19,703 nucleotides of DNA from Acidiluteibacter sp965660325 (GTDB lineage: Bacteria; Bacteroidota; Bacteroidia; Flavobacteriales_E; Vicingaceae): the NCBI GenBank assembly GCA_965660325.1, contig CBFHZL010000043.1:1-19703 (forward strand). Reading direction: 5' to 3'. A program made the position numbers and the translations under genes. Each line of letters begins with the position of its first letter. Position 1 is the first letter of the stretch. Shown here piece after piece: positions 1 to 6,979 of the stretch. The notes under the pieces were generated by a model. The model ran no database searches, had not been told where the DNA came from, and saw only the letters and a list, made by a program, of their open reading frames with translations.

Positions 1-48
1 TTGCTAACTCAAAACTTATTTAACCGTTTGACTTAACCAACTTCATCA

Positions 49-166
49 GTGTAGATTTTGAACCCGCCAAAGAGCGGACAGGCAAATAAAGTCGCAAACT
101 TTTACATTTCAACCTGCCTGCCACAGGCGGGTTTGGTGCGCTTTGATGTCCCTCAAAATCCTACAC
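49..166. repeat. Nested imperfect inverted repeat (structured non-coding element)
   Basis: Four stems nest inside one another: 49-60 with 154-166 (12 bp, one bulged base), 76-80 with 147-151, 90-97 with 136-143 (imperfect), and an apical 111-120 with 124-133 (10 bp including one G-T pair, loop of 3). The apical part carries the GC-rich CCTGCCTG/CAGGCGGG palindrome, which I recall as a common type of intergenic repeat in Bacteroidota. Alternative pairings exist: 61-68 is exactly complementary to 126-133, and 156-161 to 167-172. No open reading frame covers the region. It could be a decayed repeat, a MITE-like element or a folded RNA; the sequence alone does not decide. Confidence 0.5.
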
Positions 167-277
167 GGATTTACGAGACAACAAAAATTTCGTACGTCCT
201 CGTGGAATTTTGCTATTTGACAAATTGAAAACATTACTTTTATCCATCTCACTACAAACCATACACAACCACTCCCT

Positions 278-691
278 ATGACACCATTCCATTACGCATT
301 TAAGGTTTCTTCCATTGAGCGCGCTCGCAGCTTTTACGTTAATTTACTCGGCTGTAAAGAAGGTCGTTCAAGCGAACATTGGATCGATTTTAACTTCTTT
401 GGGCATCAATTGTCTGCACATGTTAGCAACGCTATACCAGAACTAGATTACTGCGGTCAGGTAGATGGTATTCGAGTGCCTGTCCCCCATTTTGGTTGCT
501 TAATTTCTGTTTCAGCATTTCGAGAAATTGAAGCGAAACTTGCAGTTGCCAACATCCATTTTATTGTGAAACCCTACTTACGCTACGAAGGAAAAGTTGG
601 AGAACAATTGACCATGTTCTTTTTAGATCATTGTGGAAACCCAGTTGAATTAAAAGCATTTACCAACCAAGAGGAAGTTTTTGCAGAATAA
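278..691 (+). CDS. VOC-family protein, COG3565 predicted extradiol-dioxygenase type
   Basis: This is a 137-residue single-domain vicinal-oxygen-chelate protein. The family opening (FHYAFKV, then RARSFYVNLLGC), the central VPVPHFG and the closing FLDHCGNPVELKAF match the group annotated as predicted dioxygenases of the extradiol type (COG3565). The expected metal triad is present as His5, His71 and Glu124, so the metal site looks intact. The substrate is unknown, and the family name is a prediction rather than a demonstrated activity. The ATG at 278 leaves no room for further family sequence upstream. The gene stands alone on the plus strand and converges on the minus-strand hydrolase operon ending at 835. 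The family call is firm; the reaction is not. Confidence 0.88.
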   Translation: MTPFHYAFKVSSIERARSFYVNLLGCKEGRSSEHWIDFNFFGHQLSAHVSNAIPELDYCGQVDGIRVPVPHFGCLISVSAFREIEAKLAVANIHFIVKPYLRYEGKVGEQLTMFFLDHCGNPVELKAFTNQEEVFAE

Positions 692-760
692 AACTAACTG
701 TTAATTCAACACCTCAAGGTCAGTAAGTAACAAAATGGTAATCCTTTTTAGAGTATCTAG

Positions 761-788
761 CAAAAAATAAGCGATTGGCGGCAGCCAA
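761..788 (-). terminator. Possible weak terminator of the minus-strand cyclophilin operon
   Basis: Read on the minus strand, a short stem (775-779 with 784-788, 5 bp, loop of 4) is followed by a T-rich run at 761-767. It lies about 50 bases beyond the stop codon at 835. The stem is short and the T run starts several bases after it, so this is a tentative call. Confidence 0.28.
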
Positions 789-794
789 GAGCAA

Positions 795-830
795 TTAACC
801 ATTATCAATTAACAATTGATACATGGTTAA
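795..830. repeat. AT-rich palindromic hairpin between convergent genes
   Basis: The arm TTAACCAT-TATCAATT (795-810) pairs with AATTGATA-c-ATGGTTAA (814-830), giving 16 base pairs with one bulged C at 822 and a 3-base loop. The word TTATCAATT recurs directly at 832-840, overlapping the end of the hydrolase gene. With no T run it is not a classical terminator. It resembles the ATTATCAATTAACAATT-type tracts that I recall from Bacteroidota intergenic regions. Confidence 0.6.
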
Positions 831-834
831 GTTA

Positions 835-1845
835 TCAATTCCCTTTCATACGCACCCATAAGTCGCCCATGGCCGCTCTTGCTTTTTTGAGGTCATTTGG
901 TTGACGCTCTACTAGCCACTCCCCTGTATCTTGCGGAATAAACTCATAAGCAAACACAAAATCACTGTCGCCTTCTTGCCACCCGATCAATTGTCCAAAG
1001 CGAAGGTCATTCATAATTAGCGTATGACCTGAGGCGTTGAAGGTATAGTAACCTTTAGTCAAGTAGGTTAATCGTTCAAAATCAGCATTATTTTGCAAAG
1101 GTGCTGCCAAATGACGGCGTTTCTTTATTTCCTTAAAACTGATTTCTTTCGCCTGATCGAAAAGAGAATAATAGCTAATTAAAAAAGCATCTTCTGTTTC
1201 GATGTTTGCCGTCCACAAAATGGTATTTAGCGGCGTTGGCCGACTTTCAAACCGTTCATAGTTGACGGATTGACGTCTTAAACTATCGGTAATCTCTTCG
1301 TCTACATGCGTTTTGATCAATACCGTAATGCAAAGGTAGGCGGTACTAAATAAGAGCCCAAATCGGTTCCAACGGCGCCGTATTTGGCTATCTCGACGAT
1401 AAAATAACACAGCAATGGTGCTCACCAAAAAGGGCAGCGTGTAAATAGGATCTATGACGAAAATACTATGAATCGCTATTCGATAGTCAAAAGGCCAAAA
1501 CAATTGAGTTCCCCATGTGGTAAAACTATCGAGCAGTGGATGTGTGAATAAGCTCCAAAAAAATAACAGTGACCAACCTTTCCAGTCGGCTTCTTTTGAA
1601 GCATATAGTTTACTGACAAGATAACCCAGGATGGGTGCCATGAGCAAACTAAATACGATGGAGTGACTAAATCCGCGGTGCATGTCCAACTCTGTAACCG
1701 TGTCGAACATTCTACCAACAAACACGTCCAAGTCGGGAATGGTGCCTCCTATGGCTCCCCATAGGAGGGCTTTATTCCCTATTTTTTTACCTAGAGTAGC
1801 TTCTCCTACTGCCGCTCCAAGTACAATCTGGGTTAATGAATCCAT
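835..1845 (-). CDS. YdjM-type membrane-bound metal-dependent hydrolase (DUF457)
   Basis: This 336-residue protein belongs to the YdjM/YbcI group of predicted membrane-bound metal-dependent hydrolases. The signature residues are visible: MDSLTQIVLGAAVGE at the N-terminus, the acidic pair in IPDLD (Asp38, Asp40), HRGFSHS (His56, His61) and FTHPLLDSFTTWG (His102, Asp106). These should form a metal site close to the membrane. Hydrophobic segments near residues 63-80, 91-101, 128-148 and 162-177 suggest several membrane spans, followed by a soluble C-terminal part of about 150 residues. Its start codon directly abuts the DUF3127 stop codon at 1846, so it is probably translated by coupling. Family members are known from sequence; I know of no firm substrate. 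Confidence 0.85.
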   Translation of the reverse strand: MDSLTQIVLGAAVGEATLGKKIGNKALLWGAIGGTIPDLDVFVGRMFDTVTELDMHRGFSHSIVFSLLMAPILGYLVSKLYASKEADWKGWSLLFFWSLFTHPLLDSFTTWGTQLFWPFDYRIAIHSIFVIDPIYTLPFLVSTIAVLFYRRDSQIRRRWNRFGLLFSTAYLCITVLIKTHVDEEITDSLRRQSVNYERFESRPTPLNTILWTANIETEDAFLISYYSLFDQAKEISFKEIKKRRHLAAPLQNNADFERLTYLTKGYYTFNASGHTLIMNDLRFGQLIGWQEGDSDFVFAYEFIPQDTGEWLVERQPNDLKKARAAMGDLWVRMKGN

Positions 1846-2226
1846 TTAGAATGGAAGATCATCTTCTTCTGTTGCTTCATCAGCCGGATTCATTGATGCT
1901 GGCGGTGGAGGAACACTTCCTGGAGCAGAAGCCGCAGGTGCATTGCCACCCATGGCATCAATTTTCCAAGCATCGATGTTATGAAACCAACGACCGTTAT
2001 ATTCTCTAGAAGAGATATTGAATTCTACTTTCACATCTTGACCTGCAGAAAAGTTGTTTAGCATCGCAATTTTATCGTCACCAAATAGGCTGAAACATAC
2101 GTCAGGGTTATACTGAGCGCCAGTATCTACCACAAAACCTTGTTTTTTCCAATCTTTTCCTGCCTTACTTGTACCGCTTTCTACCGGTAATATTTGTTTA
2201 ATTTTTCCTTCTACTGATAATCCCAT
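1846..2226 (-). CDS. DUF3127 protein with SSB-like acidic C-terminal tip
   Basis: This 126-residue protein matches DUF3127, a small Bacteroidota family. Residues 1-90 form the conserved domain (VEGKIKQILPVESGTSKAGKDW, given in pieces: VEGKIKQILP then GTSKAGKDWKKQGFVV; later GRWFHNIDAWKID), which I would expect to fold as a small beta barrel of OB type. Residues 91-118 are a disordered Ala/Pro/Gly-rich linker. The last eight residues, TEEDDLPF, closely resemble the acidic tip of single-stranded DNA-binding protein SSB, which ends DDIPF in E. coli and docks repair and replication proteins. One base separates it from the cyclophilin stop upstream, and none separates it from the hydrolase start downstream. 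A DNA- or RNA-binding role is inference from this architecture. Confidence 0.85.
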   Translation of the reverse strand: MGLSVEGKIKQILPVESGTSKAGKDWKKQGFVVDTGAQYNPDVCFSLFGDDKIAMLNNFSAGQDVKVEFNISSREYNGRWFHNIDAWKIDAMGGNAPAASAPGSVPPPPASMNPADEATEEDDLPF

Positions 2227-2227
2227 A

Positions 2228-2665
2228 TTATGCTTCTATTATTTCTATGTTCTCTATTTTGTCACCCATTTTTATGGTATCGATAACGTCTAACCCTTCT
2301 ACTACTTTACCAAAAACAGTATGATTTTTATCTAAATGCTGTGTGTTTTTTCTGTTGTGGCAAATGAAAAACTGCGATCCACCGGTATTTCTTCCTGCAT
2401 GCGCCATAGATAATACACCTTTATCGTGTACTTGATTTTCACCATCCAATTCACAATCGATTGAATATCCTGGGCCACCCGCTCCAGTTCCATCAGGACA
2501 ACCGCCTTGTACAACAAAATCAGGTATCACTCTATGAAATGTCAAGCCATTGTAAAAACCATCTTTTGATAATTTCACAAAATTCTCAACGGTCTTTGGC
2601 GCATCGTTTTCAAAAAATTCTATCGTCATTTCACCTTTGGAGGTGGTCATTTTAGCTTTTTTCAT
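2228..2665 (-). CDS. Peptidyl-prolyl cis-trans isomerase, cyclophilin type
   Basis: This 145-residue enzyme catalyses cis-trans isomerisation of peptide bonds before proline. Cyclophilin landmarks are in order: FHRVIPDFVVQGG (residues 43-55, with catalytic Arg45 and Gln53), LSMAHAGRNTGGSQFFI (85-101) and LDKNHTVFGKV (111-121). The position of the cyclosporin-contacting Trp of human cyclophilin A is His110 here, as is frequent in bacterial forms. There is no signal peptide, so it should be cytosolic, and its length fits a single-domain family member. It is the first gene of a three-gene minus-strand operon. A good -7 box lies 26 bases before its ATG. Confidence 0.94.
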   Translation of the reverse strand: MKKAKMTTSKGEMTIEFFENDAPKTVENFVKLSKDGFYNGLTFHRVIPDFVVQGGCPDGTGAGGPGYSIDCELDGENQVHDKGVLSMAHAGRNTGGSQFFICHNRKNTQHLDKNHTVFGKVVEGLDVIDTIKMGDKIENIEIIEA

Positions 2666-2691
2666 CTGATCTTCTATTAAAATTAAGAAGA

Positions 2692-2699
2692 CAAATTTA
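2692..2699 (-). promoter_or_regulatory. Bacteroidota -7 box for the cyclophilin operon
   Basis: On the minus strand this reads TAAATTTG, an exact TAnnTTTG match, 26 bases upstream of the cyclophilin ATG. I see no clean TTTG -33 element at the usual spacing. Confidence 0.5.
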
Positions 2700-2754
2700 T
2701 GTTTTTGATCGTCTAATTCATAGCAGCAGTAGCACTAATTATCACCAAGTTTTA

Positions 2755-2784
2755 TTTGTTTTTCTCTTAAAAAAAGTTAACTTG
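2755..2784 (+). promoter_or_regulatory. Possible promoter of the T9SS type A gene
   Basis: A TTTG at 2755-2758 is followed 19 bases later by TAACTTG (2778-2784), one base short of the TAnnTTTG consensus. The spacing fits the Bacteroidota -33/-7 promoter. The ATG lies 30 bases downstream. Confidence 0.4.
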
Positions 2785-2814
2785 AAAGCGCTAACGATTA
2801 AAACTTAATAAACT

Positions 2815-5451
2815 ATGAAACATTTACTATTAACTGCTTGTATTGGCTTCGCTTTATTAGGCGTTGCTCAGAATTCCGGTGGCCCAGATAACTTTGGGTA
2901 CACATGGAAAAATTCAGCCGCCTCTGGAGGGCCCACTTTTGATTGGTATGATATCACTGCGCTTGGAACACAAGTTACTGGATTATCAGACGATAACGTT
3001 GTAGGGCCATTTCCATTAACTGGCTTTCAATATTACACAAGTACCCCTACTAACTTTTACATTGGGTCTAACGGATATATAGCGTTTAGTTCAGTCAATA
3101 TTGCCTCTTCAGGAGGTCAATTTCCGGCTATTCCGACAGCAGGAGGTCCAAATAATTTTATTGCAGCGCTACTTTCTGACTTAAGCTTTGCAAGCAGTGG
3201 TAACCCCGGAAGTGCCTATTATTATGACAATGGTGATTCATTATGTGTTTCTTTTATCAATGTTCCTTTTTGGATAAATAATGCACAACAATATGGTGGT
3301 AGCAATACCTTTCAGGTGATATTAAATAAACTAGATACGTCCATTACGGTCAATTACCTTGATCAACAAGGACTGCCAGATCCAACATATACTGCAAACG
3401 GCCTATCTATAGGAATCGAAAATGCCACAGGAGCTGATGGTTTGCAACAGTATCGCGGAATTGTTTTCCCTACTGACTCTACGTCCATCAAATATTACTT
3501 CCCTTCTACGGTGGCTCCAATCACTGATGGTAGCGTAAATTGGATTGGTAACTCATCATCTAATGGAGAGTTTATTTTAAGCGGAAATAGTTTAGACTTA
3601 CGGGCTAACATTAAAAATGCAGGTAATCAGCCCATTAATTCATATACTGTAAATGGAACTATTACTCCGCCGGCTTCAGGTGCGCCATGGTCTGACTCTC
3701 GTATATTGACCAGTTTAGCTCCGGGAGACGATACTACATTTACTTATAATACATCGTACACTCCAACTGCGCTTGGTATCCACGATTACACAACAACATT
3801 GAGCGGAATATCTAATGATAATACTGCTTCAAACAATAGTCTCACGCAAAAAATAATTTCATTAGACCCATCTAAGGATACTTTAAAAATGGATTATTCT
3901 GATGGCATAACCAGTGGAAGCATTGGATGGTCAGGAGGTAATGGCGGTGTAGCTGTTTACATGAAACCTCCTATTTATCCCGCAAAAATCATTTCTACCG
4001 ATTATTATATCACAGCACTTGGAACACCAAACGTAGGGTTTCATGCCATGATTTACGATGATGATGGTCCAAATGGAACCCACGGAACTTTATTGGATAG
4101 TGTTTATGTAGCTCCTACAACGATTACTACAGGTGTTTACACAAATGTTGCCCCAGATGATAGCAACTTAACCATTACGGATGGTGGCGTATACATTCAT
4201 TGGTTAATGGATGGAGATGGTATTAATATCGGTTCAGATAATACACCTCCCATATCAAAACGAGCAATTGAAGTTATTCTTGGAGGTTGGGCTGATTACA
4301 GAGATCGAGAAACTCAAGACTTTATGATGGGAATGACCATCCAAACGCCTTCTGAGGATGGAGAAGTAACAAGCATTGGACAAGCCGATGGAAAAGGTGT
4401 AGTTATTCAACGCTCTACTACATACCCCTTAAATGCAACTGTCTCAAATATAGGATTCAGAGATGTTGCTTCAGTTACAGCAAACAATAAACTTCAGGTA
4501 AGAACAGGTACAGTTATAAATGTAGGTAGCGGTTCAGCCACATTATCGCCTTTAAACGCAGGTAATGATACAACTTTCACTTTTAGCAATACTTTTACCC
4601 CCTCTGTGGTGGGAACATACTCTTATGAAGTTTATTTAGATAAACTACTTAAGGATACCGAAAATGAGAATGATACTTTAATGCAAGAAATTATTGTAGT
4701 AGATAGCAATGCTGCATTAATTGATGTTTCTTACGCAGATACTTCTGCTGAAGGTTCTTTAGTAAATGGAGCAAGTATGCTAGGATATGCAGCTTATTTT
4801 GAACCTTCCTTCTACCCTGCTAGAATCAAAAAAACATCCTTTTATCACACGGCATTAGGAAACTCCTTTGGCTTCGATGCTGTTATTCTCAAAGGTGATA
4901 GTACATTGGCAGTTTTAGACAGTGTATTAGTGGGATCAGGTACAATTACACCTAATTCTTATACTGATGTTACACCATCTAACAACAACCTAATAATCAA
5001 CAGTGGTGGTATATTTGTACTGTGGCGAAAATTCGGAAACGGAATTGAGCTTGGCTTTGACGGAGAAGCGCCATTTTCTCGTCAAAATTATCAATTGGAT
5101 GCTTCAGGTGTAGCTCCATATATCAATAATGATCAAGAAGACATTATGATAAAGGTGCAATTTGAACGAGGAAGTATTCCTGTAGGAATTAAGGAACAGA
5201 AGTTAGTAGCGCTATCTACTTATCCAAATCCTTTTAATAATCAAACCACCATTGAATTACCAACAGAAATTGATGGTAATGTAGTGGTTTTAGAAGTAAG
5301 AAATCAATTGGGACAATTGGTGCATCCAAAAGTGATTCGCTACCAAGATCAACTGAAATTATTCAAAGGTGACTTATCAGAAGGACTTTATACATATTCG
5401 ATTAGTCAAAATGGCCAATTAAAGGCTGTTGGAAAACTAATGATTAACTGA
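2815..5451 (+). CDS. Secreted T9SS type A sorting-domain protein with duplicated modules
   Basis: This 878-residue protein starts with a signal peptide (MKHLLLTACIGFALLGVAQ) and ends in a type A T9SS sorting domain: YPNPF at 803-807, then NQLGQLV and GLYTYSI near the C-terminus. It should therefore cross the outer membrane through the type IX secretion system and be surface-anchored or released. Residues about 20-235 look like the N-terminal module common in such proteins (DWYDITALGT, then SNGYIAFSS). After it, an Ig-like, CARDB-type segment followed by a beta-rich module occurs twice (about 239-516 and 517-787); the copies share SLTPGDDTTFTF-like, YPA(K/R)I and YT(N/D)V(A/T)P patterns. I see no catalytic motif, so binding, adhesion or a structural role is more likely than an enzyme. 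The exact ligand is unknown. Confidence 0.9.
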   Translation: MKHLLLTACIGFALLGVAQNSGGPDNFGYTWKNSAASGGPTFDWYDITALGTQVTGLSDDNVVGPFPLTGFQYYTSTPTNFYIGSNGYIAFSSVNIASSGGQFPAIPTAGGPNNFIAALLSDLSFASSGNPGSAYYYDNGDSLCVSFINVPFWINNAQQYGGSNTFQVILNKLDTSITVNYLDQQGLPDPTYTANGLSIGIENATGADGLQQYRGIVFPTDSTSIKYYFPSTVAPITDGSVNWIGNSSSNGEFILSGNSLDLRANIKNAGNQPINSYTVNGTITPPASGAPWSDSRILTSLAPGDDTTFTYNTSYTPTALGIHDYTTTLSGISNDNTASNNSLTQKIISLDPSKDTLKMDYSDGITSGSIGWSGGNGGVAVYMKPPIYPAKIISTDYYITALGTPNVGFHAMIYDDDGPNGTHGTLLDSVYVAPTTITTGVYTNVAPDDSNLTITDGGVYIHWLMDGDGINIGSDNTPPISKRAIEVILGGWADYRDRETQDFMMGMTIQTPSEDGEVTSIGQADGKGVVIQRSTTYPLNATVSNIGFRDVASVTANNKLQVRTGTVINVGSGSATLSPLNAGNDTTFTFSNTFTPSVVGTYSYEVYLDKLLKDTENENDTLMQEIIVVDSNAALIDVSYADTSAEGSLVNGASMLGYAAYFEPSFYPARIKKTSFYHTALGNSFGFDAVILKGDSTLAVLDSVLVGSGTITPNSYTDVTPSNNNLIINSGGIFVLWRKFGNGIELGFDGEAPFSRQNYQLDASGVAPYINNDQEDIMIKVQFERGSIPVGIKEQKLVALSTYPNPFNNQTTIELPTEIDGNVVVLEVRNQLGQLVHPKVIRYQDQLKLFKGDLSEGLYTYSISQNGQLKAVGKLMIN

Positions 5452-5475
5452 TACTCAAATCTTCTAAAATGAACA

Positions 5476-5518
5476 AAGAGCCCGATGGTAAGTAAAAACC
5501 ATCGGGCTCTTATTTTTT
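5476..5518 (+). terminator. Strong intrinsic terminator after the T9SS type A gene
   Basis: A perfect 14-bp stem (5476-5489 AAGAGCCCGATGGT with 5498-5511) closes an 8-base loop and is followed by ATTTTTT. It lies 24 bases beyond the stop codon and isolates this gene from the barrel cluster downstream. Confidence 0.95.
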
Positions 5519-5544
5519 AAGATTAATTAAATCAACTAATTGGT

Positions 5545-5552
5545 TATATTTG
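5545..5552 (+). promoter_or_regulatory. -7 box for the outer-membrane barrel cluster
   Basis: TATATTTG is an exact TAnnTTTG match. It lies just past the terminator and 33 bases before the ATG at 5586. No clear -33 TTTG is seen. It also overlaps the TTG at 5550 that would otherwise be a longer start, which argues for the ATG. Confidence 0.5.
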
Positions 5553-5585
5553 GTTAGCGTTTTTTTTAAAAATAAAATCGGCCAT

Positions 5586-6272
5586 ATGAACCTAAACAAA
5601 TTAATTCCCCTCGCTTTCTTATCACTCATTACAATTGGAAGCACAACTGCACAAGAGAATAAAACTAACAGCTTAAACAACTCATTTTCAGAAACTAAAA
5701 TAAAAAAAGGAACTGTTTTAATATCCGGTGTATCTAATGTATCGGGTTCCTCGTCTAGTTTCAGCGAAAGTGACAATGACGCCTCTCTCCTTTCCTTCAA
5801 CCTTTCTCCTTCGGTAGGATATTTTGTTTTTGATAATCTGGTCATTGGGTTATCATACGATTTACAATTTGACAGAGAAAAAAAAGAGGTCTCGTTTTCA
5901 ACTTATCTTCCAGATATGACATTTACACGCGAAACAATGGATCAAAAAGTACGAGTAATGGTTAACTCTTTGTCTTTCTTTACTCGATATTATTTTGGAG
6001 AGCGACAAGTTAAGCCATATTTAGGCTTAGAGGCAGGATACGGTGTCGTATCTGTATCTACTGTAAATTATATTCCCTCTAGGTTTGGAAATGAAAATCC
6101 CATTCCCGAGGATGACAATTTAGTTCTAGGCGCAATCTCAGGAGGGGTTAATATTTTCGTTAGTAAAAATGCTGCTATTGATGCTAGTCTATTTTATGGC
6201 AGGTCCTACCCGAATAAAGCAGAAGCTACTGCCTTAATTGGCACCAACATCGGCTTCTCGATATTTTTCTAA
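5586..6272 (+). CDS. Outer-membrane beta-barrel protein, first of a tandem pair
   Basis: From the ATG at 5586 this is 228 residues. A signal peptide (MNLNKLIPLAFLSLITIGSTTAQ) precedes about 200 residues with alternating, amphipathic strands and a terminal phenylalanine (GFSIFF), the usual hallmark recognised by the barrel assembly machinery. The motif TRYYFGERQVKPYLGLEAG (from about residue 133) is shared with the next gene. It is a small 8-stranded type of barrel by length, of the broad outer-membrane beta-barrel group; no transport or enzymatic function can be read from the sequence. A longer start at TTG 5550 is rejected because it puts charged residues ahead of the signal peptide and lies inside the -7 box. 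Confidence 0.82.
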   Translation: MNLNKLIPLAFLSLITIGSTTAQENKTNSLNNSFSETKIKKGTVLISGVSNVSGSSSSFSESDNDASLLSFNLSPSVGYFVFDNLVIGLSYDLQFDREKKEVSFSTYLPDMTFTRETMDQKVRVMVNSLSFFTRYYFGERQVKPYLGLEAGYGVVSVSTVNYIPSRFGNENPIPEDDNLVLGAISGGVNIFVSKNAAIDASLFYGRSYPNKAEATALIGTNIGFSIFF

Positions 6273-6305
6273 AACCCACTCCATCATCAACTTAATTATA
6301 ATCAA

Positions 6306-6965
6306 ATGCTTGCCTTCAGAATATTCATCTTATTGTTTTTTGCTTCTAGTCTTAACCTTTTTGCTCAAATTGAAGCACCAAGACTTCCAAAAGAAAGAAC
6401 TAATCAAGTTAAAATACACCTATCGACACTTTTTGTAAGTGGTTCTACTAACCTCAGTGCCATTAATTTTACAGAATTAGATAACAGCGAAAATAAAAGA
6501 CTGGCATTTAACGCTTCCCCTTCGATTGCTTTTGCAGTCGCAAATAACTTACTCCTTGGAGTATCTTTTCAGTATGCGTATGAAAAAGAAACTTCCGTAA
6601 ATGAGTTTGTTAATCGACCTAACACTAATAATCAACAGACAACAAAATCATCTGTATTGTCATTATTTACAAGATATTACATAGCTAATAGAAAAGTAAA
6701 GCCGTTTTTAGGAATAAGAGCTGGAGTGGGAAGAAATACCATAAATGACCTTTCTATAAATAACAATAGTCAAGCTAATTCGCCCAACTACCTTTCTGTA
6801 GAGTTTTTATCTGTAGGTGTATCAGCTGGTGTTAGTTATTTCATCAATCCTAACATTAGCATCGATGGAAGCGTTGAATATGGTAGAAATTCGAGTGAGA
6901 AAGATGGAAATAATTCTATTTTCGGAACAACTTTTGGGTTTTCTTTTTTGTTCGGAAATAAATGA
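6306..6965 (+). CDS. Outer-membrane beta-barrel protein, second of a tandem pair
   Basis: This 219-residue paralogue of the preceding gene lies 33 bases downstream with no terminator between them. The signal peptide (ending LNLFAQ at residue 21) leads into a similar barrel. The shared core is FTRYYIANRKVKPFLGIRAG at about residues 121-140. Other shared features are the early pattern N-SPS(V/I), the following (N)LLLGVSF-type strand, and a late strand SIDGS(V)EYGR matching AIDASLFYGR of the first copy. It ends FSFLFGNK, so the terminal aromatic residue sits four positions from the end rather than last. The pair looks like a local duplication that has diverged considerably. Function is unknown. 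Confidence 0.8.
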   Translation: MLAFRIFILLFFASSLNLFAQIEAPRLPKERTNQVKIHLSTLFVSGSTNLSAINFTELDNSENKRLAFNASPSIAFAVANNLLLGVSFQYAYEKETSVNEFVNRPNTNNQQTTKSSVLSLFTRYYIANRKVKPFLGIRAGVGRNTINDLSINNNSQANSPNYLSVEFLSVGVSAGVSYFINPNISIDGSVEYGRNSSEKDGNNSIFGTTFGFSFLFGNK

Positions 6966-6979
6966 ATTAAAATAACAAG

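Noticed and set aside
1..36. Open frame of 11 codons at the left edge, ending in TAA at 34-36
   Set aside because: It could be the tail of an upstream gene, but it is too short to support any call.
5550..5585. Longer TTG start for the first barrel gene
   Set aside because: The TTG is inside the -7 box TATATTTG, and the extension places Lys/Asn/His residues before an otherwise perfect signal peptide that begins at the ATG at 5586.
5510..5845. 111-codon minus-strand frame over the first barrel gene and the terminator
   Set aside because: It overlaps the strong terminator and the signal-peptide coding region of the barrel gene. Its composition is that of a reversed barrel sequence.
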